Source of the DNA: Streptantibioticus_C sp963761325
GTDB lineage: Bacteria > Actinomycetota > Actinomycetes > Streptomycetales > Streptomycetaceae
Reading direction: 5' to 3'
DNA: 64,000 nucleotides
NCBI GenBank assembly: GCA_963761325.1
Contig: CAVXGZ010000002.1
Span: 1,302,001-1,366,000, forward strand
The position numbers and the translations under genes are program-made. Shown piece after piece: positions 13,101 through 18,900 of the stretch. Every line of letters starts with the position of its first letter. Positions within the stretch are counted from its first letter, which is position 1. The notes beneath the pieces are model-generated. The model had not been told where the DNA came from, made no database searches, and saw nothing but the letters and a program-made list of their open reading frames with translations.

Positions 13101-14713
13101 CGGTGTGGTGCCTGACCCGCGGCGCGGTCTCGACGTCGCCGTCGGATCCGCTGACCAGCGCCGGGCAGGCCCAGGTCTGGGGACTCGGCCGGGTGGCCGC
13201 GCTGGAGTTCCCGCAGGTCTGGGGCGGACTGGTCGACCTGCCGGAGCGGTTGGACGAGCGGGCCGGCCGCGCGCTGGCCGCCGCGCTGTCCGGCACCGGC
13301 GGCGAGGACCAGCTCGCGGTGCGCGCCGCGGGCCTGTTCGCCCGCCGGCTGGTGGACGCGCCACCGTCCCAGGCACCGGACGAGCGCTGGGAGCCGACCG
13401 GAACGGTGCTGATCACCGGCGGCACCGGGGCACTCGGAGCGCACGTCGCCCGCTGGCTCGCCGGGCGTGGCGCCGAACACCTGGTGCTCACCAGCCGGCG
13501 CGGCCCCGACGCGCCCGGAGCGGCCGAACTCGTCGCCGAACTGGCCGAGTCGGGCACCACGGCCACCGTCGTCGGGTGTGACGTCGCCGACCGGCGGGCA
13601 CTGGCCGCGCTGCTGGCCTCGGTGCCGGACGACCGCCCGCTGACCGGCGTGGTCCACGCGGCCGGCGTGTCGGTGCCGGCCGGGCTCCACGAGACCGATG
13701 CCGCCGGGTTCGCCGACGCGACCCGGGCCAAGGTGCTCGGCGCCGCCCACCTGGACGAACTGCTCGGCGACACCCCGCTGGACGCGTTCGTGCTCTTCTC
13801 CTCGATCTCCGGGGTCTGGGGCAGCGGCGGCCAGTCGGCCTACGCGGCCGGCAACGCCTACCTGGACGCGCTCGCCGAACAGCGGCGGGCCCGCGGCCTG
13901 GCGGCCACCTCGGTCGCCTGGGGTCCCTGGGCCGGCGCGGGCATGGTGGTGGACGGCGAGGGCGAGGAGTACCTGCGGCGCAGGGGGCTGCGGGCCATGG
14001 AGCCGCAGCTGGCGCTCGGCGCGCTCGGGCGGGCCGTGGACGGCGGCGAGACCTGCCTCACCGTCGCCGACGTCCAGTGGGGCACGTTCACCGAGGCGTT
14101 CACCATGGCCCGGCCCAGCCCGCTGCTCGCCGGCCTCGCCCCGGCTGCCCCGCCCGCGGCGGCCGCGCCCGAGGCGGAGTCGCGGCAGGCCGACGAGCTG
14201 CGCGACCGGCTCGTCACGCTCTCGGAGGCCGAGCAGGAGGAGGCGATCCTCGCGCTGGTGACCGCCGCCGTCGCCGACGTGCTCCGGCACGCCTCGACCG
14301 ACGCGATCGCGCCGGAACAGGCGTTCAAGGAGCTGGGCTTCGACTCCCTCACCGCGGTCGAGCTGCGCAACAAGCTCGCGGCGGCGACCGGTTCCGCCCT
14401 GCCCGCGACCCTGGTCTTCGACTACCCGACGCCGCTGGACGTCGCCCGGCAACTGCGCCGGGAGCTGAACATCGGCCCGGCCTCCGGGATCACCGGTCTG
14501 CTCGCCGAACTGGACGCGGTTGAGAAGGCGTTCGCGCGGGCCGAGCCCGACGGCCTGACCAGGGCCAAGGTCGCGGTCCGGCTGCAGGCGTTCCTGTCGA
14601 AGTGGTCGAGCGGCGGGTCCGCGGGCGAGGTGTCACTCGACGACGGCGGTCTGGAGGACGCGGACGACGAGGAGATGATCAAGCTCGTGCAGCGCGAACT
14701 CGGCCTGTCCTGA
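2..14713 (+). CDS. Modular type I polyketide synthase, 5'-truncated (modules m0 partial, m1, m2, m3)
   Basis: Large polyketide synthase subunit whose frame is open from the first complete codon; the start lies left of the window. The opening residues GKNVL are the usual end of an enoylreductase domain (compare the end of the m6 ER near 30355). Order: ER tail, KR, ACP (m0); then three KS-AT-KR-ACP modules. All three ATs carry GHSIGE and HAFH, so malonyl-CoA is the expected extender. No DH or ER is seen in m1-m3, so each should leave a hydroxyl: A1-type KRs in m1 and m3, B-type in m2. The acidic tail ending in the residues KLVQRELGLS resembles a C-terminal docking segment, so the chain is handed to another subunit, plausibly gene 2. 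The stop is TGA at 14711-14713 and a strong hairpin follows. Identification as PKS is certain; the product is not known. Confidence 0.97.
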   Translation, partial: GKNVLMMPRQLDARGTVVITGGTGTLGALLARHLVSAYGVEQLVLLSRSGPEAPGAVELVAELADLGAEARVVACDVVDRDALAAVLDAIPAEHPLTGVVHAAGIVDDGIVESLTPERIATVLAPKADAALHLHELTQHHDLALLAMYSSASATFGTPGQANYAAANAVLDALAQQRQASGLAGVSLGWGRWEQASSLSAGLADADLARLESTGTAMSAEDGLALFDAAVRTGLAHVVPMRLDVARLRARIGQDPVPALLRGLVRSGARRAAGAAGAGGAASLAERLAVLSPSEQDRLLTGVVVAEVAAVLGHASAETVEPGRAFKDLGFDSLTAVELRNRMNTATGLRLPATLVFDYPSPRALVERLLTDLVGVEVAGVVPVRALPPVADDPVVIVGMGCRFPGGVASPEDLWRLVVDGVDAIGEFPADRGWDLAALFDSDSERPGTSATRVGGFVYDADEFDASLFGISPREALAMDPQQRLLLESAWEALERAGIAPLSLRGEQVGVFMGMASSLYGLGGGPLPQEVEGLSLTGTSTSVASGRISYTFGLEGPAVTVDTACSSSLVALHLAAQSLRSGECDMALVGGATVIATPGIFTEFSRQKGVAVDGRCKSFSASADGTGWAEGAGVLVVERLSHARLHGHEVLAVVRGSAVNQDGASNGLTAPNGPSQQRVIRQALASAGLSASEVDAVEAHGTGTALGDPIEAQALLATYGQDRPADRPLWLGSVKSNIGHAQPAAGVASVIKTVMALRHGVLPQTLHAGEPSPHIDWSSGAVELLTENRPWPETGAPRRAGVSSFGVSGTNVHTILEQAAPAPTPEPTASVETAPAVLPWVISAKTAGALRAQAARLSAFVGDAADLDSVDVGTSLVTGRTPLEHRAVVLAGDRDAFLAGLADLADGRQSARAVSGIAGRGRLAFLFTGQGAQRAGMGRELHAAFPVFADALDAVCQRMDVELGRSLREVMFDGGELLDRTVYTQAALFALEVALFRLLESWGMRPDFLLGHSIGELAAAHVAGVLSLDDACTLVAARGRLMQALPADGAMLAVEAEESEIAAELAGREASVSVAAVNGPTSVVVSGDEDVVAELEAAWRTGGRRVKRLTVSHAFHSPRMEAMLDEFAAVAAQLDFRAPRLPIVSNVSGRLVDPERIRTPEYWVRHVREAVRFADGVATLRAEGVTRFVELGPDGVLAAMARQCADALADDLDDADPTVALAVLRADRDEPATLLTALATAYAHGVEVDWPAMFARWGGRRVELPTYAFQRERYWLTVGRPEAGSADPDEARFWSAVEKEDMAELAGTLALEPGDGLSSVLPALSAWRRRRQSHAAVNAWRHQVFWRPLAEASGTLDGRWLLVAPDGRSDDEVARALRDGGAEVVEFALQAGEERAWLAERLGAVGELSGIVLLAIADGTRWAAALLPALDEADVEAPVWCLTRGAVSVGRSDRLTDPAQAQVWGLGRVAGLELPRRWGGLVDLPEVLDERAGARLVAVLAGVAAEDQVAVRGSGVFGRRLRAAAPAASAAPAWVPAGTVVITGGTGALGSQVARWLADRGARRLLLLSRGGPDAPGAAGLVAELAESGTEATVVACDVADRAALAAVLAGHPVTAVVHTAGTDRGARLGDLDHAELADVLRAKVTGAINLDELLADAPLERFVMFSSIAGTWGSAGQAAYAAANAHLDALAEHRRARGLPATSVAWGPWAGAGMAADGDTDAYLSRRGLRALAPELALTALGQALDTGETAVTVVDVDWARFAAAFTATRPSALLAELPAVQAALRDAAVGAGSADAASRWAERLAGLPEGERLRTLLDTVRAQVAAVLGHTDQAAVETTRPFSDLGFDSLTAVELRTRLAEATGLRLPSSLVFDYPTANALSRHLLELLVGAPAAHRGGPVTAAVSDDPVVIVGMSCRFPGGVSSPEGLWELVASGGDGISGFPADRGWDLSRPEVSYAQAGGFVHGATDFDAELFGISPREALGMDPQQRLLLEASWELLERAGMSPWSLRGSATGVFVGASNSGYGAGVQSLDEVAGHLLTGTANSVLSGRIAYTLGLEGPAVTVDTACSSSLVALHWAARALRAGECDMALVGGVAVIPSPAVFDEFSRQGGLSSDGRCKPFAAAADGTGWSEGVGMLLVERLSDARRNGHRVLAVVRGSAVNQDGASNGLTAPNGPSQQRVIRQALADAGLSTADVDVVEGHGTGTVLGDPIEAQALLATYGSERPEDRPVWLGSVKSNLGHTQAASGLAGVIKMVMAMRHGVLPRTLHVDQPSPHVDWSAGAVSLLTESVDWPETGRPRRAGVSSFGVSGTNAHVLIEAAPAADETAPPAAAGALPVVPWAISARGEEALRAQAERLLALTGGPAAPARDDIGWSLATTRAGLEDRAVLLGRDEAELASALSAVADGRQAPGVTRGTAHEGRLAFLFTGQGAQRVGMGRELHAAFPVFADTFDAVCARMDLELDRPLREVMFGEAELLDRTAYTQAALFALEVSLFRLWESWGVRPDFLLGHSIGELAAAHVAGVLSLDDACVLVAARGRLMQALPSGGAMLAVEAEESEVAAELTGREASVSVAAVNGPTSVVVSGDADVVAEFEAAWRDAGRRVKRLAVSHAFHSPRMDAMLDEFAAVVGELAFAPLRLPIVSNVTGRLVDAEQIRTPEYWVRHVREAVRFADGVATLHAEGVTRFVELGPDGVLTAMAQQCVPGGVLAVPALRGDRPEPEAVLTALARGYVHGIDVDWSAVLGGGRRVDLPTYPFQRKRYWLAPAGQESRVAVESWRYGVGWQPLTLPADAALSGTWLLLAPEEPADEQFASALRSAGARVDVLAVADLDRAALADRLRECGEPAGVVLLSTGPQTSGRSGLSRAVTALQALADAEFDAPVWCVTRGAVAAHGADRPADPGQAAMWGLGRVAALELPARWGGLVDLPAQLDERAGRRLAAVLAGGSGEDQVAVRDVGAFGRRLRPAPPAADAGDRQWDVAGTILVTGGTGAIGSQVARWLAGRGARRLVLAGRRGPDAPGAAELVAELAASGTEATVVACDVADRDALARLLERHPVTGVVHAAGVIEDGVLDAMTPERMDAVWRSKVVAATHLDELTREADLSLFLVFSSLAGTLGSPGQGNYAAANAYLDALVEQRRSRGQAGTSIAWGVWARSGMAADGLVAARMRRAGVLAMAPDLALTALAQALDGADGCVMVADMDWPRFAAGFTATRPSALLRELPGAGEDVGDAGQAGADRSAQLRRRLAGATASEAERVLRELVCGQAALVLGHDSSRVIDPDRAFRDLGFDSLTALELRNLLGTATGLPLTAGLVFDYPTPAALAGHLLTALGSAADDPRTPVATAPAAHDEPVAIVGMSCRFPGGVDSPEGLWDLVVSGTDAISAFPADRGWALETLFSADAERTGTTYAREGGFLHDAGEFDAALFGISPREALAMDPQQRLLLETSWEAFERAGIDPLSLRGSDTGVFAGTNGQDYLALMLEGEPELEGHLGTGSAASVLSGRLAYTFGLEGPAVTVDTACSSSLVALHLAVQALRNGECSLALAGGATVMSTPGAFIEFSRQRGLAQDGRCKAFSARADGTGWGEGVGVLLVERLSDAVRNGHQVLAVVRGSAVNQDGASNGLTAPNGPSQQRVIRRALATAGLSAADVDAVEAHGTGTSLGDPIEVQALMATYGQDRPADRPLWLGAVKSNIGHTQAAAGVAGVIKMVMAMRHGVLPRTLHADEPAPHVDWSTGAIGLLTENRPWRTDGQPRRAGISSFGVSGTNAHTLIEEYQPPAVAEAAAGPSEPAAPAGGPRPFLLSAHSADALDAQAKRLLAALNAQDAPSDADLAVALATTRATLAQRAVVLAADRTGLLAGLAALAAGDPAPDVLRGRRGRGALAFLFTGQGAQRAGMGRELHAAYPVFADALDAVCARMDGELDRPLRDVMFGDGESLDRTAYTQAALFGLEVALFRLLESWGVTPDFLLGHSIGELAAAHVAGVLSLDDACTLVAARGRLMQALPTGGAMLAVEAEESEIVAELVGREASVSVAAVNGPTSVVVSGDEGVVAELEAAWRDAGRRVKRLAVSHAFHSPRMEAMLDDFAVVAGGLTFDEPRLRIVSDLSGRLVDPDEIRTPEYWVRHVREAVRFADGLATLRDEGVTTFLELGPDGVLTAMAQQSGADGEHAVAGLRAGREEAGTLMRALSELHVRGVPVDWRGVLGGPVRVPVALPTYAFDRVRFWPKSGAGRRSGSGPDTWRYRVSWQPVSGTAGTLGGRWLAVVPDDPAAREAVDAVLRVLDAHGVTAVEVPFHAAGGQPLAGRLAEAGPVDGVVSLLALDERPETGHPELTAGLASTVALVRALADAGVEAPVWCLTRGAVSTSPSDPLTSAGQAQVWGLGRVAALEFPQVWGGLVDLPERLDERAGRALAAALSGTGGEDQLAVRAAGLFARRLVDAPPSQAPDERWEPTGTVLITGGTGALGAHVARWLAGRGAEHLVLTSRRGPDAPGAAELVAELAESGTTATVVGCDVADRRALAALLASVPDDRPLTGVVHAAGVSVPAGLHETDAAGFADATRAKVLGAAHLDELLGDTPLDAFVLFSSISGVWGSGGQSAYAAGNAYLDALAEQRRARGLAATSVAWGPWAGAGMVVDGEGEEYLRRRGLRAMEPQLALGALGRAVDGGETCLTVADVQWGTFTEAFTMARPSPLLAGLAPAAPPAAAAPEAESRQADELRDRLVTLSEAEQEEAILALVTAAVADVLRHASTDAIAPEQAFKELGFDSLTAVELRNKLAAATGSALPATLVFDYPTPLDVARQLRRELNIGPASGITGLLAELDAVEKAFARAEPDGLTRAKVAVRLQAFLSKWSSGGSAGEVSLDDGGLEDADDEEMIKLVQRELGLS
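1170..5660 (+). other. PKS module m1: KS-AT(malonyl)-KR(A1)-ACP
   Basis: KS from about 1170, active-site Cys in DTACSSS (codon 1691-1693), HGTGT near 2098. AT about 2760-3640: nucleophile Ser in GHSIGE (3035-3037), HAFH at 3334-3345, hence malonyl-CoA. A dimerisation-element-like helix pair (RFWSAVEKEDM to LPALSAWRR) lies at about 3875-3995. KR about 4015-5340: no LDD, Trp eight residues before the catalytic Tyr (TWGSAGQAAY), Gln not His three before it, so A1 type (L-hydroxyl). ACP Ser codon 5549-5551. The DNA up to about 2460 is richer in TTG and GTG codons than what follows. Confidence 0.92.
5724..10020 (+). other. PKS module m2: KS-AT(malonyl)-KR(B)-ACP
   Basis: KS from about 5724 with active-site Cys at 6215-6217. 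AT about 7290-8160: GHSIGE Ser 7556-7558, HAFH 7856-7867, malonyl-specific. The AT-KR linker is short and lacks a dimerisation element. KR about 8350-9700: NADPH motif GGTGAIG near 8986, IEDG (LDD-like) near 9227-9238, TLGSPGQGNYAAAN near 9366, so B type (D-hydroxyl). ACP Ser codon 9902-9904. This is the only B-type KR among the three full modules of gene 1, giving an alternating L, D, L hydroxyl prediction. Confidence 0.92.
10082..14460 (+). other. PKS module m3: KS-AT(malonyl)-KR(A1)-ACP and C-terminal tail
   Basis: KS from about 10082, Cys codon 10598-10600. AT about 11690-12560: GHSIGE Ser 11954-11956, HAFH 12254-12265, malonyl. KR about 12757-14110: catalytic half starts near 13402; GVWGSGGQSAY has the A-type Trp and no His before the Tyr, so A1. 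Unlike m1 there is no clear FWxxVExxD dimerisation element between AT and KR although the KR is A type. ACP Ser codon 14345-14347. Downstream of the ACP, about 14490-14710, is a helical, acidic tail (DDEEMIKLVQ) of docking-domain type. Confidence 0.92.
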
Positions 14714-14732
14714 CCGGTTCGCGCGCGACGAA

Positions 14733-14764
14733 GCGGGGCCCGGCGCCGTCGCGCCGGGCCCCGC
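14733..14764. terminator. Perfect 14-bp hairpin between convergent genes
   Basis: GCGGGGCCCGGCGC (14733-14746), a four-base loop CGTC, and its exact reverse complement (14751-14764), followed on the + strand by CCGTTTCTC. It sits in the 70-bp gap between the stop codon of PKS gene 1 and the stop codon of the convergent methyltransferase gene, where a bidirectional terminator is expected. There is no long U tract, as is common in actinomycetes. Confidence 0.8.
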
Positions 14765-14783
14765 CCGTTTCTCCCGCCGCCCG

Positions 14784-15518
14784 TCAGTCGCGGGTGGCGT
14801 GCACCATGTAGGTCACGTTCCGCGCCTCGGTGAGGGGCGCCTGCGTGACGGCGGTCCGGAAGCCGTTGCCGTGCAGGATGTCGCAGACCTTGGCCAACTG
14901 GCCGTCCAGGTCGGCGACTTCGAGGACCGCCTGGTGGATCCGGGGCCACTGCTCGGCGTCGATGCCGAGCATGACGTCGGCCTCCGCCCCCTCGACGTCG
15001 ATCTTGAGCAGATCGATGTCCCGGCCCTCGGGGAGGAACGCCGCCAGCCGCTCCACGGTGGCGTTGACCTCGTGCATCTTGTACATCTGGTCGACGGCCT
15101 TCTGCGGCACCTCCTCGGCCATCTGGACCATGGGCAGCACCTTGGTCTCCGGGTACCTGGTCGAGTTGCCCGGCAGCATCGGGTAGTAGGCGAACATGAC
15201 GTTCTGCTCGGTCTCGCTGCCGAGCGCCACCTCGTGGAGCGTGATGTCGTCGAGCTTGTGCAGCGCGACGTTCTGCCGGAACACCGCGGCCGACTGGGGC
15301 ATCGGCTCGAAGGAGATGATCTCGGCCTCGGGGTATTTGCTCTTGATGTAGATGACGAACATCCCGATGTTTCCGCCCACGTCGACTATGAAGGGGCGAT
15401 CGGGCAGCTTGACGTCGTAGCACCCCTCATTGAATATCTCGTCGTGCATGAAGCGGGTTTCCATGATGCTCTGGGCGTAGACGTGCAACCCGCCACCCAG
15501 ATCGAGGAGCTTGGACAT
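14784..15518 (-). CDS. FkbM-family SAM-dependent methyltransferase
   Basis: Predicted soluble 244-residue enzyme. SAM-binding motif I is VDVGGNIGMF (about residues 44-53), followed by the acidic residue in SFEP and the family-typical LLKIDVEGAE (about 173-182). These are FkbM-type methyltransferase hallmarks; family members are mostly O-methyltransferases acting on natural products, sugars or lipids. The start ATG at 15516-15518 is chosen because GAAAGGGTGAG precedes it; a longer frame reaching 15632 would add 38 Arg/Pro-rich residues without a comparable ribosome site. It is the only non-PKS gene here, lies between PKS genes 1 and 2, converges on gene 1 and diverges from gene 2. A role in O-methylating a hydroxyl of the polyketide (or of a sugar on it) is inferred from position only; substrate and timing are unknown. 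Confidence 0.9.
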   Translation of the reverse strand: MSKLLDLGGGLHVYAQSIMETRFMHDEIFNEGCYDVKLPDRPFIVDVGGNIGMFVIYIKSKYPEAEIISFEPMPQSAAVFRQNVALHKLDDITLHEVALGSETEQNVMFAYYPMLPGNSTRYPETKVLPMVQMAEEVPQKAVDQMYKMHEVNATVERLAAFLPEGRDIDLLKIDVEGAEADVMLGIDAEQWPRIHQAVLEVADLDGQLAKVCDILHGNGFRTAVTQAPLTEARNVTYMVHATRD

Positions 15519-15603
15519 ACTCACCCTTTCGCTATTCTCCGGCGTGACCCTGAGGGAACCTGGAAAGAGTTGGGGGAGGCGCCGAAAATGTGGAGGCTCG
15601 GGG

Positions 15604-15632
15604 ATCCTAGCCGTTCGTCTGCGGCGATCCAA
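15604..15632 (-). promoter_or_regulatory. Candidate promoter of the FkbM methyltransferase gene
   Basis: On the - strand TTGGAT (complement of 15627-15632) and TAGGAT (complement of 15604-15609) are separated by exactly 17 bases. The -10 fits the actinomycete housekeeping-sigma pattern well; the -35 matches in its TTG. Transcription would start near 15597, about 80 bases before the chosen ATG at 15518. Pattern match only. Confidence 0.5.
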
Positions 15633-15780
15633 CCTTTATGGCAGGTTGCCGGTCGTCGCCTGTTCCGGGCCCGTCGGCCGGTCCGGGCGACGTCGACCGG
15701 GGCCCACGGGTGGAAGTTCGTCCCGCTTCGCCGGGTTGCGGAGGTATGGCCGGCCGCGGCGGACCGACCCCCCAGAAGTA

Positions 15781-15814
15781 TTCGGGGTGGTCCCTTAGGG
15801 GTGGTTAGGGGGTT
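15781..15814 (+). repeat. Tandem G-rich direct repeats, probable regulator binding site
   Basis: TTCGGGGTGG (15781-15790), TTAGGGGTGG (15795-15804) and TTAGGGGGTT (15805-15814) are near-copies; the last two are directly abutting with a 10-bp period, one helical turn. They end at the -35 hexamer of the candidate promoter for PKS gene 2. The arrangement suits binding of an activator beside RNA polymerase. Which regulator family binds cannot be told from sequence; a LuxR/LAL or SARP pathway activator is a reasonable guess. Confidence 0.5.
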
Positions 15815-15842
15815 GTGGGGGCAGTGGCCCGCTTCATAGGCT
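15813..15842 (+). promoter_or_regulatory. Candidate promoter of PKS genes 2-5
   Basis: TTGTGG (15813-15818) and TAGGCT (15837-15842) are 18 bases apart and directly follow the G-rich repeats. Transcription would start near 15849, giving a leader of about 128 bases to the GTG at 15977. The weak -35 overlapped by repeats suits an activator-dependent promoter. No other long gap occurs between genes 2, 3, 4 and 5, so this promoter would serve all of them. Confidence 0.4.
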
Positions 15843-15959
15843 CGCCAACGATCTTAGTCTCAAAGAATGTGTATGCATTTAATTCGAGAATCGTGACGGC
15901 TTCAGGCTGCTGGCATTCCTGAGCCGGCGGTGCGCGTCAGGTGTCGGGTTTGGCGGTCC

Positions 15960-15967
15960 GGAGAAGG
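15960..15967 (+). promoter_or_regulatory. Ribosome-binding site fixing the start of PKS gene 2
   Basis: GGAGAAGG lies nine bases upstream of GTG 15977-15979. Starting there gives the N-terminus VADDQKYLDYLKRL, aligning with the docking helices of genes 3, 4 and 5 (MANEQKLLQYLKR, MADEAKLRDYLGR, MANEDRLREYLKR). The upstream GTG at 15941 would add twelve residues with no such match. Confidence 0.8.
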
Positions 15968-15976
15968 TGGCATCGA

Positions 15977-18900
15977 GTGGCGGACGACCAGAAATACCTC
16001 GACTACCTCAAGCGACTCACCGTCGACCTGCGGCAGACACGCCGCAGGCTGGCGGCGGCCGAGGCGCGTGAGCACGAGCCGGTCGCCATCGTCGCCATGA
16101 GCTGCCGCTATCCCGGCGGCGTGCGCTCGCCGGAGGACTTCTGGCAGCTGATCGCCTCCGGAAGCGACGGCATCAGCGGTTTCCCGACCGACCGCGGCTG
16201 GGAACTCGACACGCTCTTCGACCCGGACCCCGACCGCCCCGGCACCTCGTACGTGCGGGAGGGCGGCTTCCTGCACGAGGCCGCCGGCTTCGACGCCGCG
16301 CTGTTCGGGATCTCGCCGCGTGAGGCGCTGGCGATGGACCCGCAGCAGCGCCTGATGCTGGAGGCGTCCTGGGAGGTCTTCGAACGCGCCGGCCTGGACG
16401 CCACAGCGCTGCGCGGCAGCGAGACCGGCGTCTTCATCGGCTCCTCGTCCTCGGCCTACGGCACCGGCATCCGCAAGCTGCCGCAGGGCCTGGAAGGCCA
16501 CCTGCTCACCGGCACCGCGCCCAGCGTGGTGTCCGGCCGCGTGTCGTACACGTTCGGCCTGGAAGGTCCGGCGGTCACCGTCGACACGGCCTGCTCGTCG
16601 TCGTTGGTGGCGTTGCACCTGGCGGTGCAGGCGCTGCGCAACGGCGAGTGCTCGCTCGCGCTGGCCGGCGGCGTCACGGTGATGGCCACGCCCGGCATCT
16701 TCACCGAGTTCAGCGCCCAGCGCGGGCTGGCCGGCGACGGCCGCTGCAAGTCCTTCGCCGCCGGCGCCGACGGCACCGGCTGGGGCGAGGGCGCGGGCGT
16801 GCTGCTCGTGGAGCGGCTCTCCGACGCGCGGCGCAACGGGCACCAGGTGCTCGCGATCGTCCGCGGCTCGGCCGTCAACCAGGACGGCGCCTCCAACGGG
16901 CTGACCGCGCCCAACGGCCCCTCGCAGGAACGGGTCATCCGGCAGGCGCTGATCAACTCGCGGGTCGAGGCGTCGGACGTGGACGCGGTCGAGGCGCACG
17001 GCACCGGCACGGTGCTGGGCGACCCGATCGAGGCGCAGGCGCTGCTCGCCACCTACGGCCAGGAGCGGCCGGAGGACCGGCCGTTGTGGCTCGGCTCGGT
17101 CAAGTCCAACATCGGCCACACCCAGTCCGCCGCCGGGGTGGCCGGCATCATCAAGATGGTCATGGCGCTGCGGCACGGCGTGCTGCCGCCCACCCTGCAC
17201 CTGGACGAGCCGTCGCCGCACGTGGACTGGTCGGCCGGCGCGGTGGCGCTGCTGACCCGCGAGCAGGAGTGGCCGGCGGTCGAGGGCCGTCCGCGCCGGG
17301 CGGGTGTCTCGTCGTTCGGCGTCAGCGGCACCAACGCGCACGTGATCCTGGAAGGTCCCGAGGGGCAGTCCGAGGAAGCCGCCGACGAGGACGCCCCGCA
17401 AGAGCCCGGCGCCGAGGCGCTGCCGGTGGCCGGCGGCGTGGTGCCGTGGGTGATCTCCGCCGGCTCGCCCGAGGCGCTGACCCAGCAGGCGGAACGGCTG
17501 CGCCGCCACGTCGCGGAGCAGCCCGAACTCCGACCGGCCGACGTTGCCTGGTCGTTGGTCTCGGCCCGCGCCGCACTCGACCACCGAGCCGTGGTGCTGG
17601 GCACCGAGACCGAGGAGCTGGCGCAGGGGCTGGCGGGACTGGCCCGGGGCGAGCAGCCGCCGGGCGTCGTCCGCCGCAGCGGTGAAGTGGGCTCCGGCGG
17701 CGCGGTGTTCGTCTTCCCGGGCCAGGGCTCGCAATGGGTCGGTATGGCGCGGGAGTTGTTGGAGGTCTCGGAGGCGTTCCGGTCGCGGATCGAGGAGTGT
17801 GAGCGGGCGCTGGAGGCGTTCGTGGACTGGTCGCTGCTGGAGGTGTTGCGCGCCGAGGGCGCCGAGGGTGCCGCGTGGTTGGAGCGGGTGGATGTGGTTC
17901 AGCCGGTGTTGTGGGCGGTGATGGTGTCGTTGGCGGAGTTGTGGCGTTCGGTGGGTGTGGTGCCTTCGGCTGTGGTGGGGCATTCGCAGGGTGAGATCGC
18001 GGCGGCGGTGGTGGCGGGTGGGTTGAGTGTGGAGGATGGCGCGCGGGTGGCTGCGTTGCGGAGTCGGGCGATCGGTGAGGTGTTGTCGGGTCTGGGTGGG
18101 ATGGTGTCGGTGGGGTTGCCGCAGTCGGGTGTGGTGAAGCTGTTGGAGCCGTGGGGTGCGGCGTTGTCGGTCGCTGCGGTGAACGGGCCGTCGTCGACGG
18201 TGGTGTCGGGTGATGCGGCGGCGTTGGATGAGCTGCTGGCCGCCTGTGCGGAGCGTGAGGTGCGGGCGCGGCGGGTGCCGGTGGACTACGCGTCGCATTC
18301 GGTGCACGTCGAGCGGATCCGTGAGCGGTTGTTGGACGAACTGGTGGTGTCGCCGCGGTCGTCCGGTGTGCCGTTCTACTCGGCGGTGACCGGTGAACTG
18401 CTGGACACCGCCGGACTGGACGCCGAGTACTGGTACCGCAACCTGCGCAGCACCGTGCGGTTCGAGCGGGCGACGCGGGGTCTGCTGGACGCGGGGCGTT
18501 CGTTGTTCGTGGAGGTGAGCGCGCATCCGGTGCTGACGGTGGGGATCGAGGAGACGGTCGCCGAGACGGGGGCCGCCGCCGCGGTGTTGGGCACGCTGCG
18601 CCGGGACGAGGGTGGTACGCGGCGGTGGCTGGCGGCGTTGGCCGAGGGGTACGTGCACGGGTTGCCGGTGGACTGGCGTGCCGTGGTCGCGCCGTTCGGC
18701 GGCCGGCAGGTCGAGCTGCCGACCTACGCCTTCCAGCACACCAGTTACTGGCTGCGCTCCGAGGAGCCGGACGCGCCGGTCGCCGCGGATCCGGGCGAGG
18801 CCGAGTTCTGGGCGGCCATCGAGCGCGGCGACGTCGAGGAGATCGCCGGCACCCTGCGGATGGAGACCGTCGGCGAACTGGAGGCCGTGCTGCCCGCGCT

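Larger units (their letters stand above)
15519..15976. other. Divergent intergenic control region
   Basis: This 458-bp gap between the methyltransferase gene (-) and PKS gene 2 (+) is the only long non-coding stretch in the window. It contains a candidate - strand promoter (15604-15632), G-rich direct repeats (15781-15814), a candidate + strand promoter (15813-15842) and a markedly AT-richer segment (about 15848-15895) that probably forms the untranslated leader of gene 2. I see no credible coding frame or RNA gene in it. Confidence 0.75.

Noticed and set aside
15519..15632. 38-residue N-terminal extension of the methyltransferase
   Set aside because: Rich in Arg and Pro, no ribosome site, overlaps the candidate promoter; ATG at 15518 has GAAAGGGTGAG in front and gives a normal family start.
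14799..15839. + strand open frame over the methyltransferase gene
   Set aside because: The - strand encodes clear SAM-binding and FkbM motifs; this frame is its complement and shows no domain.
15941..15976. Earlier GTG start for PKS gene 2
   Set aside because: Would add twelve residues that do not match the docking helices of the other subunits; GTG 15977 has GGAGAAGG nine bases upstream.
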